Shown here piece by piece: positions 6,291-8,390 of a DNA stretch of 8,390 bases. The DNA is from Haliea sp041746975 (GTDB lineage: Bacteria > Pseudomonadota > Gammaproteobacteria > Pseudomonadales > Halieaceae), in NCBI GenBank assembly GCA_041746975.1, contig JBGTGB010000269.1, forward strand, positions 1 to 8,390. The letters are read 5' to 3'. The notes under the pieces were generated by a model. It did not search any database, had not been told where the DNA came from, and saw nothing but the letters and a program-made list of their open reading frames with translations. How positions within the stretch are numbered: the stretch's first letter is position 1; each line of letters begins with the position of its first letter. The position numbers were made by a program, and so were the translations under genes.

Positions 6291-7390
6291 CTGCCCTGGC
6301 GCCTCTGGTGTTGATCATGGCGGGTGGCACCGGCGGGCATGTGTACCCGGCGCTGGCGCTGGCGGAAGAAATGCGTCAGCGCGGTTACCGTATCGCCTGG
6401 GTGGGAACAGCCCGCGGTCTTGAGGCGCGTGTGGTGCCCGGCGCCGGTTTCGAACTGCACACGCTCGCCGTGCGCGGTGTCCGCGGCAAGAACCTGCTGC
6501 AAACCGCACTGGGCCTGTGGCTGCTGCTGTGGTCGTCGCTGCAGGCCCTGCGTCTGGTGTGGCGCCTGTCCCCGGCCTGCGTGGTGGGTATGGGTGGCTA
6601 TGTTGCCGGTCCTGCCGGTCTGGCAGCCTGGATGTTGCGCAAACCGCTGCTGATTCACGAACAGAATGCCGTTGCCGGTACCACCAACCGCCTGCTGGCA
6701 CCGCTGGCACGCATCGTCGTCTGCGGGTTCCCCGGAGCTTTCCGCGACGACCTGCCGCTCAAGGTGCTGGGTAATCCGGTGCGGCAATCACTGCTGGACG
6801 CCGCCGCGGAGCAGCAGTGGGACTACTACGGCCAGCGGCCGCTGCAGGTGCTGGTACTGGGTGGCAGCCTCGGGGCCCAGGCCATCAACCAGATTCTGCC
6901 CGAGGCATTGCGGCAGTTGCGCAAGCGGGTGGGCGAGGGCGCGGTCAGCGTCTGGCACCAGTCTGGCGTGGCCCACCTCGACAGCCTGCAGCAGGAATAC
7001 GGGCCCATGCTTGAACAGGACGTGCGGGTGAGCGCCTATATCGAGGATATGGCGGCCGCGTATGTGTGGGCGGATATCGTCGTTTGCCGCGCCGGTGCGC
7101 TGACAGTCTCTGAGCTTGCGATCATGGGCCGGCCGTCGCTGCTGATCCCCCTGCCGCATGCCATCGATGACCACCAGACCGCCAACGCCCGCGCACTCTC
7201 TGACCGCGGCGCCGCCTTGCTATTGCGCCAGGCCGATCTGCAGGCCAGTGATCTTGCGGCTACCCTGGCGGGCTACATCGCCAGCCCGAAGCGGCTGGCG
7301 GCGATGGCCCACGCTGCCTCGGCGGCGGCCCTGCCCAAGGCCACCGTGCTGCTTGCGGATCTCTGCGAGGAGCTGCTGCGCCATGACTAA
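6287..7390 (+). CDS. murG: MurG, GlcNAc transferase (lipid II synthase)
   Basis: Peripheral inner-membrane GT-B glycosyltransferase on the cytoplasmic face. It moves GlcNAc from UDP-GlcNAc to lipid I, forming lipid II. It has 367 aa, against 355 in E. coli. The N-terminal, acceptor-side domain has the glycine loop GGTGGHVYPALA (13-24), GMGGYVAGPAGLAAW (101-115), HEQNAVAG (124-131) and GNPVR (162-166). The C-terminal, UDP-GlcNAc-binding domain has LGGSLGAQAIN (191-201), WHQSG (223-227), CRAGALTVSE (267-276) and DDHQTANA (294-301). Residues 69-93 are strikingly hydrophobic, with Trp at 78, 82 and 92. They correspond to the patch through which E. coli MurG is thought to touch the membrane. The C-terminus overlaps the murC start by 8 bases. 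Confidence 0.98.
   Translation: MTALAPLVLIMAGGTGGHVYPALALAEEMRQRGYRIAWVGTARGLEARVVPGAGFELHTLAVRGVRGKNLLQTALGLWLLLWSSLQALRLVWRLSPACVVGMGGYVAGPAGLAAWMLRKPLLIHEQNAVAGTTNRLLAPLARIVVCGFPGAFRDDLPLKVLGNPVRQSLLDAAAEQQWDYYGQRPLQVLVLGGSLGAQAINQILPEALRQLRKRVGEGAVSVWHQSGVAHLDSLQQEYGPMLEQDVRVSAYIEDMAAAYVWADIVVCRAGALTVSELAIMGRPSLLIPLPHAIDDHQTANARALSDRGAALLLRQADLQASDLAATLAGYIASPKRLAAMAHAASAAALPKATVLLADLCEELLRHD
7367..7372 (+). promoter_or_regulatory. Shine-Dalgarno site of murC, inside murG
   Basis: GAGGAG sits 10 bases before the murC ATG at 7383, slightly long but acceptable. It supports 7383 as the start, as does the family: the conserved PEMRRIRRIHMIGVGGAGMSG begins 10 residues later. Confidence 0.6.
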
Positions 7391-8390
7391 AAAGAGCCCC
7401 TACACAGTGCCGGAAATGCGCCGCATCCGCCGCATTCACATGATCGGTGTCGGCGGTGCCGGCATGAGCGGTATCGCTGAGGTGCTGGTCAATCTGGGCT
7501 ACGCGGTGTCTGGGTCGGACCTGCGCGCGAGCTCGGTCACGGAGCGCCTGCAGCAGAAGGGCATTGGCGTTTTTATCGGTCACTCCGCCGACAATCTGCA
7601 GGCCGCCGACGTCGTGGTGAGCTCCAGCGCGGTGCGCGCGGACAATCCGGAAGTAGTGGCGGCCCGCGCAGCCCGGATTCCCGTAGTACCTCGCGCCGAA
7701 ATGCTCGCGGAACTGATGCGTTACCGTCACGGCATTGCGGTGGCGGGCACCCACGGCAAGACCACCACCACCAGCCTCATTGCCGCGGTATTTGCCGAGG
7801 CCGGCCTGGACCCGACCTTTGTAATCGGTGGCCTGGTCAATTCCGCCGGCAGCAACGCCCAGCTTGGCGCCAGCCGTTTCCTGGTAGCGGAGGCCGATGA
7901 GAGCGATGCCTCCTTCCTGCATCTGCAGCCGATGGTCACGGTAGTGACCAACATCGAAGCGGATCACATGGAAACCTATGGCGGTGACTTTGCCGCCCTG
8001 CGCAGCACCTTCCTCGAGTTCCTGCACAACCTGCCGTTCTACGGGCTGGCGGTGCTTTGTGTAGACGATCCGGTGGTCGCCGGCCTGATGCCGGACCTGT
8101 CGCGCCAGTTCCTGACCTATGGTTTCGCCCCGGAGGCCGACTATCGGATCACCGATGTCCGCAAGCAGGGCCTGACTACCGCCTTCACCGTGCAGCGCCC
8201 GGGTGGCATGGCGCCGCTGGACATCCAGCTGAACATGCCTGGCGAGCACAATGTCCTCAATGCCACCGCGACGGTAGCCGTCGCCTGTGACGAGGGCCTG
8301 GACGACGCCGCCATCCAGCGCGGGCTGGCCAGTTTCGCCGGCGTCGGGCGCCGCTTCAGCGTGCTCGGCGAGCTGGCCCTTGCCGACGGC
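7383..8390 (+). CDS. murC: MurC, UDP-MurNAc:L-Ala ligase, 3'-truncated by the window
   Basis: Cytoplasmic ATP-dependent ligase that adds L-Ala to UDP-MurNAc, the first amino acid of the peptide stem. I read 336 codons in frame with no stop up to the window edge; E. coli MurC has 491 residues, so about a third is missing. The N-terminal UDP-MurNAc domain has IGVGGAGMSGIAEVL (21-35), SGSDL (43-47), SSSAV (80-84) and RAEMLAELMR (104-113). The ATPase domain has P-loop GTHGKTTTT (122-130), AEADESDASFLHLQPM (169-184), TNIEADHMETYGGDF (189-203) and FLHNLPFYG (213-221). PGEHNVLNATA (286-296) and GVGRRF (320-325) follow. The C-terminal domain lies outside the window. Its ATG sits within the murG end (ATGACTAA), so the two are probably translationally coupled. 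In relatives ddlB follows. Confidence 0.98.
   Translation, partial: MTKKSPYTVPEMRRIRRIHMIGVGGAGMSGIAEVLVNLGYAVSGSDLRASSVTERLQQKGIGVFIGHSADNLQAADVVVSSSAVRADNPEVVAARAARIPVVPRAEMLAELMRYRHGIAVAGTHGKTTTTSLIAAVFAEAGLDPTFVIGGLVNSAGSNAQLGASRFLVAEADESDASFLHLQPMVTVVTNIEADHMETYGGDFAALRSTFLEFLHNLPFYGLAVLCVDDPVVAGLMPDLSRQFLTYGFAPEADYRITDVRKQGLTTAFTVQRPGGMAPLDIQLNMPGEHNVLNATATVAVACDEGLDDAAIQRGLASFAGVGRRFSVLGELALADG

Noticed and set aside
1291..7336. GGGNAGGG motifs like the E. coli FtsK-orienting KOPS sites: 1291-1298 and 5124-5131 on +, 6157-6164 and 7329-7336 on -
   Set aside because: Two on each strand gives no directional skew, and the two + copies are simply Shine-Dalgarno-rich gene ends. GC-rich DNA makes this by chance.
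7260..8249. Long open frame on the - strand opposite murC and the murG end (about 329 codons)
   Set aside because: It lies entirely opposite well-conserved genes, resembles no family I know, and is rich in His, Gln and Arg as expected from antisense reading of GC-rich codons. Stops are simply rare in this frame.

Overview
The window is a slice of a bacterial dcw (division and cell wall) cluster. It holds seven genes, all on the + strand: murE (5' end missing), murF, mraY, murD, ftsW, murG and murC (3' end missing). This is the order known from Gammaproteobacteria such as Escherichia coli and Pseudomonas. On that model ftsI should lie upstream and ddlB, ftsQ, ftsA and ftsZ downstream. The proteins align closely with the gammaproteobacterial versions: MraY is 360 residues, as in E. 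coli. MurE carries the DNPR motif of meso-diaminopimelate-adding enzymes, so a Gram-negative wall is expected. The DNA is GC-rich, roughly in the mid-60s percent by eye. A marine gammaproteobacterium (Cellvibrionales/Halieaceae-like, or related to pseudomonads) would fit, but that placement is inference only.

Layout: 1-1309 murE; 1306-2667 murF (4-base ATGA overlap with murE); 2669-3751 mraY (1-base gap); 3766-5136 murD (14-base gap, with an oddly placed Shine-Dalgarno site); 5133-6290 ftsW (ATGA overlap); 6287-7390 murG (ATGA overlap); 7383-8390 murC (8-base overlap, runs off the window). There is no non-coding stretch longer than 14 bases. I see no RNA gene, mobile element, CRISPR array, promoter or terminator. 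The block looks like the middle of one long, translationally coupled transcript.

Together the genes make lipid II and deliver it to division. MurC, MurD, MurE and MurF add L-Ala, D-Glu, meso-DAP and D-Ala-D-Ala to UDP-MurNAc. MraY transfers the product to undecaprenyl phosphate (lipid I), MurG adds GlcNAc (lipid II), and FtsW polymerises lipid II at the septum with its partner PBP3/FtsI.

I found no undescribed system. The points worth a second look are small: an Ala in place of Gly in the MurD P-loop, an ambiguous murD start, Ile at the MraY position that in E. coli is the phage phiX174 lysis-protein target Phe288, a very hydrophobic Trp-containing segment in MurG, and two overlapping perfect palindromes inside murE.
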